A DNA stretch of 64,000 nucleotides from JAAXKN01 sp050259615 (GCA_050259615.1 JBLNAZ010000101.1:56088-120087), one strand, 5' to 3'. Shown: positions 8,648-17,913, counted from the first letter of the stretch. Numbers and translations: made by a program. The notes: a model not told the origin generated them from the sequence alone.

Positions 8648-10897
8648 TTACTTCTGGGAAGCTTCAACTACTGCAATTGCTGTCATGTTGATTATATCCT
8701 CAACAGAAGCACCTCTTTGCAGTACATGAACAGGTTTACTTATTCCCATCAGCACAGGTCCGATAACTTCAGCCCCGCCAATTCTCGCCATGAGCTTATA
8801 AGCTATATTTCCGGAATTAAGATCCGGGAATACGAGCACATTGGGTTTGCCTTTAAGCGTGGAAAATGGAAAGTCGGTTTCGCGGATCTGCGGAACAACT
8901 GCCGTATCAGCCTGCATTTCACCGTCGATCATGATATCTGGTCTGGTCTTCTTTACAATTTCAACTGCCTCTTTTACCTTTACTGATTCAGGCATTGGGG
9001 CGCTGCCGAAGTTGCTGAATGAAAGCATTGCCACTCTGGGTTCGATATCAAAACGTTTTACGGTATCTGCCGTTGAAATTGCAATCTCTGCCAGTTCCTC
9101 GGAAGTCGGATTAACATTCACTGTTGTATCTGCAAAGAAATAGACGTCCTTCTTTGTTATTACAATATAGAGCCCAGATGCAACATTAAAACCTTCCTTT
9201 ACGCCCAGACACTGCAGCGCAGGTCTTATTGTTTCAGGGTATGATGTGGTCAGTCCGCTTATGAGTGCATCAGCGTGTCCTAACTTGACCATCATTGAAC
9301 CGAAATAGTTAGGCTGCTTAAGCAGATTCTTTGCCAGCCTGAGTGACATGCCTTTACGTTCACGGACTTTATAGAACTCATTCATGTAAGTTTCTGAAGT
9401 CTTTGCCTGCAGGGGATCTATTATTGTAATGCCTTCAAGTCCGACTCCTAAAGCATCCAGCTTGCCTTTAATTATCTTATCATCCCCCAGAAGTATGGGA
9501 TTAGCAATGCCGTCTTCCATTGAAGTCACTGCTGCTCTTATGATTTTATCTTCCTCGCCCTCAGGATATACAACACGTTTCGGGCTCTTCTGGGCTTTCT
9601 GTATCATCGTGCGGATAACTTCTTTCGACATTCCAAGGCGCTCTTTGAGCTCTTCCTCGTACTCCTGCCAGTTTTCGATCTTTACCCTGGCAACCCCGTT
9701 TTCAATGGCAGCCTTTGCAACTGCCGGAGCCACTTTCCAGAGCACGCGGGGATCAAAAGGCTTCGGTATTATATATTCCCTTCCGAATGAGAAATCAAGA
9801 CCGCCATAGGCCTTAATTACCACGTCAGGAACTTTTTCCTTTGCCAGGCATGCAAGAGCTTCAACTGCAGCCATTTTCATCTCTTCTGTAATTGCGGTTG
9901 CCTTTACGTCCAGAGCACCGCGGAAGATGAAGGGGAATCCGAGCACGTTATTTACCTGGTTCGGATAATCGCTTCTGCCTGTAGCCATAATAATATCTTT
10001 TCTTGCATCAACGGCATCCTCATAAGATATTTCAGGATCCGGGTTTGCCATTGCAAAAACTATCGGATCGTCAGCCATTGAACGGACCATATCCTTTGTA
10101 ACAACACCCGCAACGGAAAGGCCCAAAAACACGTCAGCCCCCTGCATGGCGTCGGCGAGTGTCTTCTTGTCTGTGTCAACTGCATAGAGCAGTTTATATT
10201 TGTTCAGATCTGTTCTGCTTTTTGCAAGGACTCCCTTGGAGTCGCACATCATGATGTTTTCTTTCTTAACGCCTGCTCTTACATAAAGATTTGCGCATGC
10301 AATTGCAGCAGCTCCGGCGCCATTGATAACCAGTTTTAAATTCTCAAGCTTCTTTCCAGCCAGTTCGGCAGCATTTAACAGTGCTGCACATGAAATAATT
10401 GCTGTTCCATGCTGGTCATCATGGAAAACAGGGATATTCATGGTCTTCTTCAGTTCCTCTTCAATTTCAAAACATTCCGGAGCTTTAATATCTTCCAGGT
10501 TGATGCCTCCGAATGTCGGCTCCAAAAGCTGCACGGCTCTGATTACTTCTTTAGGGTCTTTGGTCTTCAGTTCGATGTCAAATACATCTATATCTGCAAA
10601 TCTTTTAAATAAAACACCTTTTCCTTCCATTACAGGCTTTCCGGCCATAGGTCCTATGTCACCAAGTCCAAGGACGGCTGTACCGTTTGATACAACGGCC
10701 ACGAGGTTTCCTTTAGCAGTATATTTGTAAACATCCTCAGGATTCTGCTCGATTTCCAAACAAGGCACTGCTACGCCAGGAGTATAAGCCAGGGAAAGAT
10801 CCCTTGCTGTTACGCAGGGCTTAGTCGGCACTACTTCAATTTTTCCATGCCTCCCCTGGGAATGGTACTCCAGGGCCTCCTCCTTTCTAATCTTCAT
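8648..10897 (-). CDS. maeB: NADP-dependent malic enzyme with C-terminal phosphotransacetylase-like domain
   Basis: This enzyme decarboxylates malate to pyruvate and yields NADPH, feeding anaplerosis and biosynthesis. The 749-residue protein has the malic enzyme part at about 1-420, with YTPGVAVPCLEI near the N-terminus, the metal-binding IKAPECFEIE and HDDQHGTAI region, and a Rossmann NAD(P) site (INGAGAAAIA). Residues about 430-749 form a phosphate acetyltransferase-like domain (VYPEGEEDKIIRAA, then SNFGSAPMPESVK). This MaeB architecture is common, and the second domain is known in E. coli as regulatory rather than catalytic. It is transcribed alone: a terminator follows it and the frr terminator precedes it. 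Confidence 0.95.
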   Translation of the reverse strand: MKIRKEEALEYHSQGRHGKIEVVPTKPCVTARDLSLAYTPGVAVPCLEIEQNPEDVYKYTAKGNLVAVVSNGTAVLGLGDIGPMAGKPVMEGKGVLFKRFADIDVFDIELKTKDPKEVIRAVQLLEPTFGGINLEDIKAPECFEIEEELKKTMNIPVFHDDQHGTAIISCAALLNAAELAGKKLENLKLVINGAGAAAIACANLYVRAGVKKENIMMCDSKGVLAKSRTDLNKYKLLYAVDTDKKTLADAMQGADVFLGLSVAGVVTKDMVRSMADDPIVFAMANPDPEISYEDAVDARKDIIMATGRSDYPNQVNNVLGFPFIFRGALDVKATAITEEMKMAAVEALACLAKEKVPDVVIKAYGGLDFSFGREYIIPKPFDPRVLWKVAPAVAKAAIENGVARVKIENWQEYEEELKERLGMSKEVIRTMIQKAQKSPKRVVYPEGEEDKIIRAAVTSMEDGIANPILLGDDKIIKGKLDALGVGLEGITIIDPLQAKTSETYMNEFYKVRERKGMSLRLAKNLLKQPNYFGSMMVKLGHADALISGLTTSYPETIRPALQCLGVKEGFNVASGLYIVITKKDVYFFADTTVNVNPTSEELAEIAISTADTVKRFDIEPRVAMLSFSNFGSAPMPESVKVKEAVEIVKKTRPDIMIDGEMQADTAVVPQIRETDFPFSTLKGKPNVLVFPDLNSGNIAYKLMARIGGAEVIGPVLMGISKPVHVLQRGASVEDIINMTAIAVVEASQK

Positions 10898-10980
10898 TAT
10901 GCATTCCTTCTGAATTGAATAAAAATTTCTTTGATATGAAATTACAATAGTTTTATGAAAAGATAAATAGCATTGTTAAA

Positions 10981-11009
10981 TAAAAAAGCCGCCCTTAAAA
11001 GGCGGCTTA
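10981..11009 (-). terminator. Rho-independent terminator after frr
   Basis: A perfect 7-base inverted repeat (10987-10993 with 11001-11007, loop of 7) reads on the minus strand as a GC-rich hairpin followed by a six-T tract. It lies 20 bases past the frr stop and ends the rplM-to-frr transcription block. Confidence 0.88.
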
Positions 11010-11029
11010 CATTAAAAGTCAAAAAGAGC

Positions 11030-11584
11030 CTAGACTTCCATTATTTCTTTTTCTTTATGTTTTATGATTTCGTCAATCAGATTTGTATGATCATTGGTAA
11101 ACTTCTGGATTTCCGATTCCATATTCTTTAAGTCGTCCTCTGAAATCTTTTTATCCTTCTGTTCTTTCTTCAGGTGTTCATTAGCGTCCCTGCGCACGTT
11201 CCTTATTGCAACCTTCGCATCCTCGCCCATCTTTTTTATGATTTTCATCAGATCTTTTCTTCTTTCTTCAGTAAGCATAGGAATCGGAACTCTGATATTC
11301 GTACCGTCGCTTGAGGGATTCAGACCCAGATCTGCAGTCATAATTGACTTCTCAATTATCTGAACTGCCGACCTGTCCCATGGTGTAATAGACAGAGTAT
11401 GAGCATCCAGCACCGAGACGTTTGCCATTTGCTTTAAGGGGGTCAGTGTACCATAATAATCTACTTTCACCCCATCGAGCAATGCCGTTGTTGCCTTACC
11501 GGAACGGATCTTTGCAATCTCGCCCCTGAAGGCTTCAATCGATTTATCCATCCTCTGCCTGGCATCATTAATAGTTTGGTTCAT
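11030..11584 (-). CDS. frr: Ribosome recycling factor
   Basis: RRF splits post-termination ribosomes together with EF-G. The 184-residue protein is of typical length and has the family signatures: KIRSGKATTALLDGVKVDYYGTLTPL-type N-terminal helix and hinge, the ITPWDRSAVQIIEKSI segment, and the C-terminal RRDANEHLKKEQKD helix. The ATG is preceded by an AGAGGAAA ribosome-binding site. It directly follows pyrH (34 bases), the classical pyrH-frr pair, and is the last gene before a strong terminator. Confidence 0.97.
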   Translation of the reverse strand: MNQTINDARQRMDKSIEAFRGEIAKIRSGKATTALLDGVKVDYYGTLTPLKQMANVSVLDAHTLSITPWDRSAVQIIEKSIMTADLGLNPSSDGTNIRVPIPMLTEERRKDLMKIIKKMGEDAKVAIRNVRRDANEHLKKEQKDKKISEDDLKNMESEIQKFTNDHTNLIDEIIKHKEKEIMEV

Positions 11585-11617
11585 GGTTTCCTCTGTGTGT
11601 TGTTTAATGTTATTAAG

Positions 11618-12334
11618 CTAATTGCCGACTGTAGTACCAACCGGTTCGCCCATTACTATTTTAAGAAGATTATCAGGTTTATCCATATTAAAAACAATAA
11701 GGGGCAGATCATTTTCCTGGCAAAGGCTGATTGCTGTAAGGTCCATTACCTTCAGCCTGTCCTTTAATATATCAAGATAAGATATTGTTTCAAATTTTGA
11801 TGCGGAAGGGTTTTTCTCCGGATCCGAATCAAAAATTCCGTCTACCCTGGTACCCTTTAATATCGCATCGGCTTCTATTTCAACAGCCCTCAGGGTTGCC
11901 GCCGTATCAGTAGAGAAATATGGGTGGCCTGTTCCAGCTCCAAAAATAACTACTCTTCCCTTCTCAAGGTGTCTGATGGCTCGTCTGCGGATATAAGGCT
12001 CTGCTATTTCCTCCATGTGGATTGCAGTCATAAGCCTTGTATAAATCCCTTTATGCTCCATTGCGTTTTGCAGGGCAAGAGAATTAATAACCGTTGCAAG
12101 CATACCCATCTGGTCGCCTGTAACACGGTCTATACCCTGCTCACTTGCGCTCAGGCCCCTGTAAATGTTTCCGCCGCCAATAACAATACCTATCTGAACA
12201 CCAATCTCCTGCACCTTCTTAATTTCAGTCGAAAAGAAATCCAGAACTGAAGGGTCAATCCCGTGTCCTTTCTTTCCCATGAGCGATTCGCCGCTAAGTT
12301 TTAACAGCAGCCTATTATATTTAAGATTTGTCAT
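11618..12334 (-). CDS. pyrH: UMP kinase
   Basis: UMP kinase phosphorylates UMP to UDP in pyrimidine synthesis; bacterial forms are hexameric and unrelated to eukaryotic UMP/CMP kinase. The 238-residue protein starts with KLSGESLMG and has the GGGNIYRG nucleotide-binding turn, the DQMGMLATVINSLAL helix and the TGHPYFSTDTAA acceptor-site segment. Length is normal. A GGAG ribosome-binding site precedes the ATG. It lies between tsf and frr, and a terminator-like hairpin in the short gap after tsf suggests some readthrough or a separate promoter. Confidence 0.97.
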   Translation of the reverse strand: MTNLKYNRLLLKLSGESLMGKKGHGIDPSVLDFFSTEIKKVQEIGVQIGIVIGGGNIYRGLSASEQGIDRVTGDQMGMLATVINSLALQNAMEHKGIYTRLMTAIHMEEIAEPYIRRRAIRHLEKGRVVIFGAGTGHPYFSTDTAATLRAVEIEADAILKGTRVDGIFDSDPEKNPSASKFETISYLDILKDRLKVMDLTAISLCQENDLPLIVFNMDKPDNLLKIVMGEPVGTTVGN

Positions 12335-12351
12335 ATTTCTCCGTCAATTTA

Positions 12352-12384
12352 ATAAAAAAAAAGGTCTTATTAAATAAGACCTTT
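12352..12384 (-). terminator. Terminator-like hairpin between tsf and pyrH
   Basis: An A-T-rich perfect inverted repeat (AAGGTCTTAT with ATAAGACCTT) lies just past the tsf stop and reads on the minus strand into a run of nine Ts. It has the shape of an intrinsic terminator but sits inside the rpsB-tsf-pyrH-frr order, so it may lower expression of pyrH and frr relative to the ribosomal genes. Confidence 0.8.
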
Positions 12385-12391
12385 TAAGAAA

Positions 12392-13261
12392 TTACTTCTT
12401 TTCGTCACTCAAGTGATATCTGTGGAATAAAACGAGCCGTGCTTCAGTGGAGTACTTTTTATTGTATTCCTTAAACAGGTCGCTGACCGATTTAGTATTA
12501 TCTTTGATAAATGCCTGTTCGAAGAGGCAGTTTTCCTGGTAGTACTTGTTCAGTTTGCCCTGAGCGATTTTCTCAAGAATCTGTTCCGGTTTGCCTTCTT
12601 TTCTTGAAAGCTCCTTGTAGATTTCGATTTCCTTTTCAATGGTTTCCTTTGGAACCTCTTCCCTGTAAACAAAACCAGGCTTCATTGCTGCAACCTGCAT
12701 TGCAACATCTTTCATAATGCCGACCATTTCATTGAGGTCGCCCTGGCCGATCTTGTCTACACGTACTAAAACACCGAGTTTTGAACCATGATGCACATAG
12801 TCAACTACGGCGCCATCAGCTGAATTTTCGATAACAAAGCGTGTTACAGTAATCTTTTCGCCGATCTTTCCGATCAGGTTTTCAAGTTCCTGAGAAATCA
12901 CCTTGCCGTCAACACCCTGAGAAAGTAATTCCTGAACGTCAGCCGGTCTGTTCTTTATAATTGTATCAAGAACGAACTTAGCAAAGTTCTGGAAGTCGTC
13001 GCTCTTGGCCACAAAGTCAGTCTCGCAGTTGACTTCTACCATTACGGCAGTTTTCTTATCATCTGAAACATAGGTAAGAACCAGGCCTTCGTTTGCTGTT
13101 CTTTCAGCTCTTTTGGCTGCTACTGAAGCGCCTTTTTTTCTAAGGACTTCGATTGCTTTTTCAAAATCGCCAGCGGCTTCGGTAAGGGCTTTTTTGCAGT
13201 CCATCATACCTGCGCCGGTCTTTTCTCTTAATAACTTGACTTGTTCTGCACTAATTTCCAT
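12392..13261 (-). CDS. tsf: Translation elongation factor Ts
   Basis: EF-Ts regenerates active EF-Tu by catalysing GDP release. The 289-residue protein has the N-terminal UBA-like domain with VKLLREKTGAGMMDCKKAL (about 8-26), the EF-Tu-contacting VEVNCETDFVAK motif, and a second subdomain through the YKELSRKEGKPEQILEKIAQGKL helix. Length is close to the family norm of about 280-300. The gene follows rpsB by 2 bases, which implies coupled translation of the standard rpsB-tsf operon. Confidence 0.97.
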   Translation of the reverse strand: MEISAEQVKLLREKTGAGMMDCKKALTEAAGDFEKAIEVLRKKGASVAAKRAERTANEGLVLTYVSDDKKTAVMVEVNCETDFVAKSDDFQNFAKFVLDTIIKNRPADVQELLSQGVDGKVISQELENLIGKIGEKITVTRFVIENSADGAVVDYVHHGSKLGVLVRVDKIGQGDLNEMVGIMKDVAMQVAAMKPGFVYREEVPKETIEKEIEIYKELSRKEGKPEQILEKIAQGKLNKYYQENCLFEQAFIKDNTKSVSDLFKEYNKKYSTEARLVLFHRYHLSDEKK

Positions 13262-13263
13262 AA

Positions 13264-14109
13264 TTACCTTTTCCTTGATTCGGTTTCTTTATTAGGACGC
13301 CTTTCACGTCTTTGATCCCTGGCCGGTTTGGATTCCTTTACTGTTTCCTTGGCTTCAACTTCTTCCTCACCGCGTTCTTTTCTCAGTCTTTCCTTTTCGG
13401 CTGCTTCCTGTGCTCTGAGTTCCTTTGCTTTTCCAAGTCCTTCAATTACTGCATCAGCCATGACCCTTGTAATGAGTTCAATTGTCTTTACTGCATCATC
13501 ATTGGCAGGAATGACATGATCTACAACATCAGGATCGCAGTTAGTATCTACAATAGCAAAGATAGGGATGTTAAGCCTGATGGCTTCCATTACGGCAATA
13601 GACTCTTTCTTGATGTCAACAATAAAAAGTGCGCCTGGCAGCTTAGACATTGTTTCAACACCATCGAGTACTTTTCTTAATTTATCTTTTTCCCTTGAAA
13701 GGAAAAGTCTTTCTTTTTTGGTAATCTTGTCAAAAGTACCGTCGCTTTCCATCTTTTCGATGTTTGTAAGGCGTTTGATACTTTTTCGAATAGTTGAGAA
13801 GTTTGTGAGCATTCCGCCCAGCCATCTTTCACTGACCCAGTTCTGCTCGCATCTCTTAGCTTCATTTGCTATGATATGTTTTGCCTGCTTCTTTGTGCCG
13901 ACGAACATTACTTTCTTTCCTTCGGAAACAAGCTTCGTCATGCTTTCAGCAGAATCGTTGATTAAGGCTTTTGTCTTCTTAAGGTCTATGATGTGAATCC
14001 CGTTTTTTTCCATAAATATATATGGTTTCATTTTGGGATTCCAGCGGCGGGTCAAATGCCCGAAATGAGCACCTGCCTCGATCAGATCGGTTAAATCGAT
14101 GTTTTTCAT
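13264..14109 (-). CDS. rpsB: 30S ribosomal protein S2
   Basis: S2 binds late to the small ribosomal subunit and is needed for S1 docking. The 281-residue protein has the N-terminal LIEAGAHFGHLTRRWNPKM signature, the FVGTKKQAKHII stretch, the NWVSERWLGGMLTNF motif and the PIFAIVDTNCDPD segment. After about residue 235 it has a highly charged Glu/Lys/Arg tail (to 281) that is longer than in E. coli S2 and is probably disordered; such tails occur in several phyla. It is followed at once by tsf. Confidence 0.97.
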   Translation of the reverse strand: MKNIDLTDLIEAGAHFGHLTRRWNPKMKPYIFMEKNGIHIIDLKKTKALINDSAESMTKLVSEGKKVMFVGTKKQAKHIIANEAKRCEQNWVSERWLGGMLTNFSTIRKSIKRLTNIEKMESDGTFDKITKKERLFLSREKDKLRKVLDGVETMSKLPGALFIVDIKKESIAVMEAIRLNIPIFAIVDTNCDPDVVDHVIPANDDAVKTIELITRVMADAVIEGLGKAKELRAQEAAEKERLRKERGEEEVEAKETVKESKPARDQRRERRPNKETESRKR

Positions 14110-14235
14110 TTTTTAGTTCCTGTTTTACTTCTACTTTTTTCATCTTCACCTAAATCCCTTTTCATTTGGGACACAGTCGGCGAATCCAAAAGTATGAATG
14201 TTAATAAAATATTGTTTTCTGCCAGTCTGTAGAGA

Positions 14236-14622
14236 TTATCTCTTAGAGAACTGGAATCTCTTTCTTGCTTTAGGTCTGCCGTATTTCTTACGTTCAACCA
14301 TTCTAGGATCGCGCGTCAGATATCCTTCAGCCTTGAGTGCAGGGCGAAAATCAGGGTTAATTGCTTCCAGGGCTCTTGCAATTCCCAGCCTGATGGCCTG
14401 TGCCTGTCCTGTTGTTCCGCCGCCCTGAACGTTAGCGAAGACATCATATTTGCCCAGTGTATCTGTTACCTTAAACGGGGCTAAGATATCATCCCTGTGT
14501 GTTTCAAGGGAGAACGCATGTTCAAATTCCTTTTCGTTAACGGCAATCTTACCGTTACCGTTTCTTAATATGACCCTGGCAACTGCGGTTTTTCTACGAC
14601 CGACGTAAATGTTATCCACCAT
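14236..14622 (-). CDS. rpsI: 30S ribosomal protein S9
   Basis: S9 sits in the head of the small subunit, and its C-terminal tail reaches the P-site tRNA. The 128-residue protein has GRRKTAVARVILRNGNGKI near the start, the GGGTTGQAQAIRLGIARAL core motif and the basic end RKKYGRPKARKRFQFSKR with the invariant terminal Arg. Length is normal. It lies 14 bases downstream of rplM, the conserved L13-S9 operon. A 126-base spacer without a gene separates it from rpsB. Confidence 0.97.
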   Translation of the reverse strand: MVDNIYVGRRKTAVARVILRNGNGKIAVNEKEFEHAFSLETHRDDILAPFKVTDTLGKYDVFANVQGGGTTGQAQAIRLGIARALEAINPDFRPALKAEGYLTRDPRMVERKKYGRPKARKRFQFSKR

Positions 14623-14635
14623 TAATAAACTCCAA

Positions 14636-15076
14636 TTATAAACTTAATATCTCTGGTTTCTGAGCTTCATGCGGATGGCTTTCTCCCGCATATACTTTAA
14701 GCTTCTTTATTAATTTCTTGCCTAATCTGTTCTTCGGGAGCATTCCTTTGACAGCATGCTGAATGACGAATTCAGGATCCTTATGAACCAGTTCATCAAA
14801 ACTTCTGATTTTGCCGCCGCCCGGATATCCTGAATGATGGAAATAGGTCTTCTGCAGTTCCCTTTTACCAGTCATTCTAACCTGATCGGCATTTACAACA
14901 ACTACAAAATCCCCTGTATCAGCATTAGGAGTAAACATTGCTTTTTCCTTGCCTCTGATAACACGGGCTATCCTGGCTGCCAATCTGCCTAAAACCTGAT
15001 CCTTGGCATCTACCACGTACCATTTTTTATCTGCATTTTCGGTGCTGATAAATTTGGTCATTTTTTCTTGTTTCAC
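14636..15076 (-). CDS. rplM: 50S ribosomal protein L13
   Basis: L13 is an early-assembly protein of the large subunit. The 146-residue product has the WYVVDAKDQVLGRLAARIA signature, the TGDFVVVVNADQVRMTGKRE segment and the AVKGMLPKNRLGKKLIKKLKVYAG motif. The chosen start is a GTG (15076) because a strong GGAGGAG site lies 7 bases upstream; an internal ATG at 15061 would give a more usual N-terminus but has no ribosome-binding site. It heads the rplM-rpsI-rpsB-tsf-pyrH-frr block. Confidence 0.95.
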   Translation of the reverse strand: MKQEKMTKFISTENADKKWYVVDAKDQVLGRLAARIARVIRGKEKAMFTPNADTGDFVVVVNADQVRMTGKRELQKTYFHHSGYPGGGKIRSFDELVHKDPEFVIQHAVKGMLPKNRLGKKLIKKLKVYAGESHPHEAQKPEILSL

Positions 15077-15220
15077 TTAATTCTCCTCCGAATCAACTAT
15101 TATTTCCCAATAAAGGTCTTAAAGTTAACTCTATCTTAAAACAAAGTCAAGAAACAGGGGAATATTTTTCTATAAAAACTTTGATTTTAAGCACTTTCTC
15201 CTAATTTTCCCCCTTTTTTG

Positions 15221-15668
15221 TCATCCGAATAAGCCCCCTGCAAAGCCAGCTATTTTGCCCGCGCCTCGTGTTCTGTGTTCCTTCAGTCCTGGTATAGTCC
15301 CCCGGAATCCGGAAATATTTGGCGCCCACGGGCCTCTTCTTTACGCCTTTTACCTCCTGACGGTTAACCTCATTGCAGTTTAAGTCGCGCTGTATGACTA
15401 AAAGAGGGGAAAATCCGCCCGAGGTCATCTTCCTGAACCACTCGGGATAGTAAAGGAAGACTGGTCTGTTTACCGGTATTCTTCCCATTTCAACTCTTGC
15501 CATGCTGCCTTTTGCATAGTACTTGATATCATTGTCTGTTTTCTCCCCCTTCAGCGTCATTTCAACAGTGCCTTTCAAATTTTTCATCCTGCGCAAAAAG
15601 GGGGCTTACTCCGCCTGCTGTAAGCAAAAGACTCATATAACAAAGGCAAAGATCATTACTCTTTTCAT
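15221..15668 (-). pseudogene. Frameshifted remnant of a secreted protein (DUF4412-like?)
   Basis: A single intact frame covers only 15201-15596 from a TTG, but the surrounding frames restore a plausible secreted protein. It starts with ATG at 15668 (MKRVMIFAFVI), shifts frame near 15635 into LLLTAGGVSPLFAQDEKFE (signal peptide end), shifts again near 15575 at GAAAGGC into GTVEMTLKGEKTD...YYAKGSMARVEM, and shifts a third time near 15255 into KIAGFAGGLFG with a stop at 15221. The YYxKGxxxRVEM pattern recalls DUF4412-type periplasmic proteins, which is a guess. Either the gene has decayed or the assembly has several single-base errors here; neighbouring genes show no such errors. Confidence 0.65.
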
Positions 15669-15758
15669 CGTATTACCCCTGTTATCTTTTCCATTGTACT
15701 AAAAATAGATGAAATAAAATAATTATCAATGCTATTTTTTTAAACTTTTCCGGGAGCG

Positions 15759-16625
15759 CTAAAAAAGGGAATTGCCAAACCTGAAGGATTTGACCATTGC
15801 GAAGAACACCGGCTGAAATTCCTTAAAGGCTTCACGCCCGCTGATGATGAGCTTTATGGAGTAATCCTCATCATCCCCTGTTCTGATGTATATTGTCTGC
15901 GAGACCTGATTTTCCAGTTCCTCTGGATCATTATAATAACCGGTAAACCGCTTAAAATCATATGTATATCTGTACTGATCGGGATTAAAAATATATTTTT
16001 CAACAACTTCAACGTGAATATAAGGAGGAGGATTATAGCTGCCTGCGGAGGCCCAGAATGTGATGCCGTCAAGCTTCCTTTTTCTTTGCTGATCCATATA
16101 AACCCAGCCCGCGGGATACTTCATATTGACTTTTAAGGTGGACTCCTGATAAACCTGGCTTAAACCGGTGGAATCGAAGCCTCCTGAACTCATGTTATAA
16201 TAGCCTCCCCTGCCGGCGCCTGAATTTCCGACTGTCCCCATGCGGCTATTTGAGGCTATGCTGCTTTTGTTTTCTTTCGGAATATCTTTACCGGCTTTTA
16301 CAGTTTCACCTTCAGGCTGCCTGGAGGTCCTTGTGTCAGGAAGTGACTGATTTGCATCAACTTTAGATTCTTTATTTTCCTCAATCATTTTTTCTTCGCT
16401 GCCCGGCTTTTCACCTTTCAGGTCTCCGCCTGCTGATGCGCCTTTTGGGGAAACCATATCCACATAGTACCCTCCATAAGAACTGCCTGAACTGTTCTCA
16501 GCTATTCTCATTAAAATGATAAGCCCGAAGAAAACTGCAAAATGCAGGATTAATGAACCTATCATGCTGTAAAGGTCCAATGGGCGTCCGGGCTTTTCGG
16601 AACTATGTTCTTTTGAATTTATCAT
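15759..16625 (-). CDS. TonB/TolA-like inner-membrane-anchored protein, unknown function
   Basis: The 288-residue protein (from ATG 16625) has one N-terminal transmembrane segment (about residues 20-40, LILHFAVFFGLIILM). A long Lys/Glu/Ser/Gly-rich periplasmic linker (about 55-140) follows, then a compact C-terminal domain with many aromatic residues (WVYMDQQRKRKLDGITFWASAG, YTYDFKRFTGYY). This layout resembles TonB or TolA, which span the periplasm, but I cannot confirm the C-terminal fold. A TTG 15 bases upstream could also start the frame, yet it overlaps a TATAAT box (16632-16637) that may be the promoter -10, so the ATG is preferred. It may have served the frameshifted secreted gene downstream. 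Confidence 0.65.
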   Translation of the reverse strand: MINSKEHSSEKPGRPLDLYSMIGSLILHFAVFFGLIILMRIAENSSGSSYGGYYVDMVSPKGASAGGDLKGEKPGSEEKMIEENKESKVDANQSLPDTRTSRQPEGETVKAGKDIPKENKSSIASNSRMGTVGNSGAGRGGYYNMSSGGFDSTGLSQVYQESTLKVNMKYPAGWVYMDQQRKRKLDGITFWASAGSYNPPPYIHVEVVEKYIFNPDQYRYTYDFKRFTGYYNDPEELENQVSQTIYIRTGDDEDYSIKLIISGREAFKEFQPVFFAMVKSFRFGNSLF

Positions 16626-16791
16626 TATGCAATTATACAAAAAATGAAAATGAATTTCAGTGACATTAGCTTAGCACACTCCCCTTAAACAGTGGATTCC
16701 GCAGCCTTGTTTTCCCGGAAAGAATTCTTTTTGAGAATTCCGCAAAATTGTTAATTTTAAGGATGTACTTACAAAAACTAGGATTTTTAAT

Positions 16792-17829
16792 ATGAAATTT
16801 CTTGTAACCGGAGGTGCCGGCTTCCTCGGAATTAACCTCATAAGATACCTCCTGGAAAAACAGGAAGAAGTTACCTCACTGGATATTGCGGAATTTAACT
16901 ACATGGATGTTATTGATAAAATAACCATGGTCAGGGGAGATATCCGTAATAAAGAGGATGTTAAACGTGCAATGCAGTCGGTGGATATTGTGATCCATAC
17001 CGCCGCCGCGCTGCCGTTATATTCAAAAGAGGAAATCTATTCAACTGATGTAGAAGGAACAAGGCTCCTTCTTCAGAGTGCATCCGAAGCAGGTGCAAAG
17101 AGATTTATCCACATTTCATCTACTGCCGTCTACGGCATACCCGACCATCACCCGATATTTGAAAATGACAGACTTGAAGGCGTGGGCCCATACGGGCAGG
17201 CTAAAATTGAAGCCGAAAATGAGTGTCTGGAATTCCGCCGGAAAGGGATGTGCGTTCCTATCCTCCGCCCCAAATCTTTTATCGGGCCCGAGAGACTCGG
17301 CGTGTTTGCCCTTTTCTACGACTGGGCTCATAGCGGCAAGGGCTTCCCGATGATCGGAAATGGGAGCAACCGCTATCAGCTTTTGGACGTCCGGGATCTT
17401 TGCGACGCCATTTACAGCTGCGCTCTGCTCCCGGAAAATGTTGTTAACGATACTTTTAACATCGGGGCCAAGGAGTTTACAACAATGAGGGAAGACTATC
17501 AGGCAGTCCTTGATTATGCGGGTTTCGGAAAAAAAATTGTTGGTTTGCCCGAAAAACCTGTTATATTTGCACTGAAATTTTTGGAATTTCTTAAACTTTC
17601 ACCCTTGTATAAATGGGTTTACGAGACGGCATCCAAAGATTCTTTCGTTTCAATTGAAAAAGCAGAAAGAATTCTGGGCTTTAAGCCCAGGTTTTCTAAC
17701 AAGGATGCTCTCGTCAGAAATTATAAATGGTACCTCGATAACCTGAAAACCTTTCAGCACCAGTCGGGTGTAACACACAGAGTTCCCTGGAAGCAGGGGG
17801 TGCTGAAAATTGCCAAGCAGTTCTTCTAA
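16792..17829 (+). CDS. NAD-dependent epimerase/dehydratase (extended SDR family)
   Basis: The 345-residue protein has the extended SDR fold: the NAD-binding TGGAGFLGINL at about 6-16, a DIR segment near 50, the catalytic SSTAVYG stretch near 109-115 with a serine, and the YGQAK active-site Tyr/Lys pair near 134-138. A later VRDLCDAI motif also fits sugar-nucleotide epimerases. Family members act on nucleotide sugars, steroids or other hydroxy compounds; nothing here identifies the substrate. The C-terminus (about 255-345, hydrophobic ALKFLEFLKLSPLYKWVYE) is typical of the 3-beta-HSD/epimerase subgroup. It lies 84 bases upstream of the deoxyhypusine-synthase-like gene on the same strand. Confidence 0.88.
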   Translation: MKFLVTGGAGFLGINLIRYLLEKQEEVTSLDIAEFNYMDVIDKITMVRGDIRNKEDVKRAMQSVDIVIHTAAALPLYSKEEIYSTDVEGTRLLLQSASEAGAKRFIHISSTAVYGIPDHHPIFENDRLEGVGPYGQAKIEAENECLEFRRKGMCVPILRPKSFIGPERLGVFALFYDWAHSGKGFPMIGNGSNRYQLLDVRDLCDAIYSCALLPENVVNDTFNIGAKEFTTMREDYQAVLDYAGFGKKIVGLPEKPVIFALKFLEFLKLSPLYKWVYETASKDSFVSIEKAERILGFKPRFSNKDALVRNYKWYLDNLKTFQHQSGVTHRVPWKQGVLKIAKQFF

Positions 17830-17913
17830 AGACTGCAGATGATAAATTATCCCCTGTTGCAAAATGTTTTTTCTATTATATTTGTTAAGTAAAAAAAGGA
17901 GAAATAAGAGAAA

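Noticed and set aside
12352..12384. Operon break between tsf and pyrH
   Set aside because: The hairpin looks like a terminator, but the conserved rpsB-tsf-pyrH-frr order and short gap make partial readthrough more likely than a full break.
14106..14297. 63-codon minus-strand frame between rpsB and rpsI
   Set aside because: It overlaps the end of rpsI out of frame, has no ribosome-binding site and no recognisable composition; it is a shadow of rpsI and the spacer.
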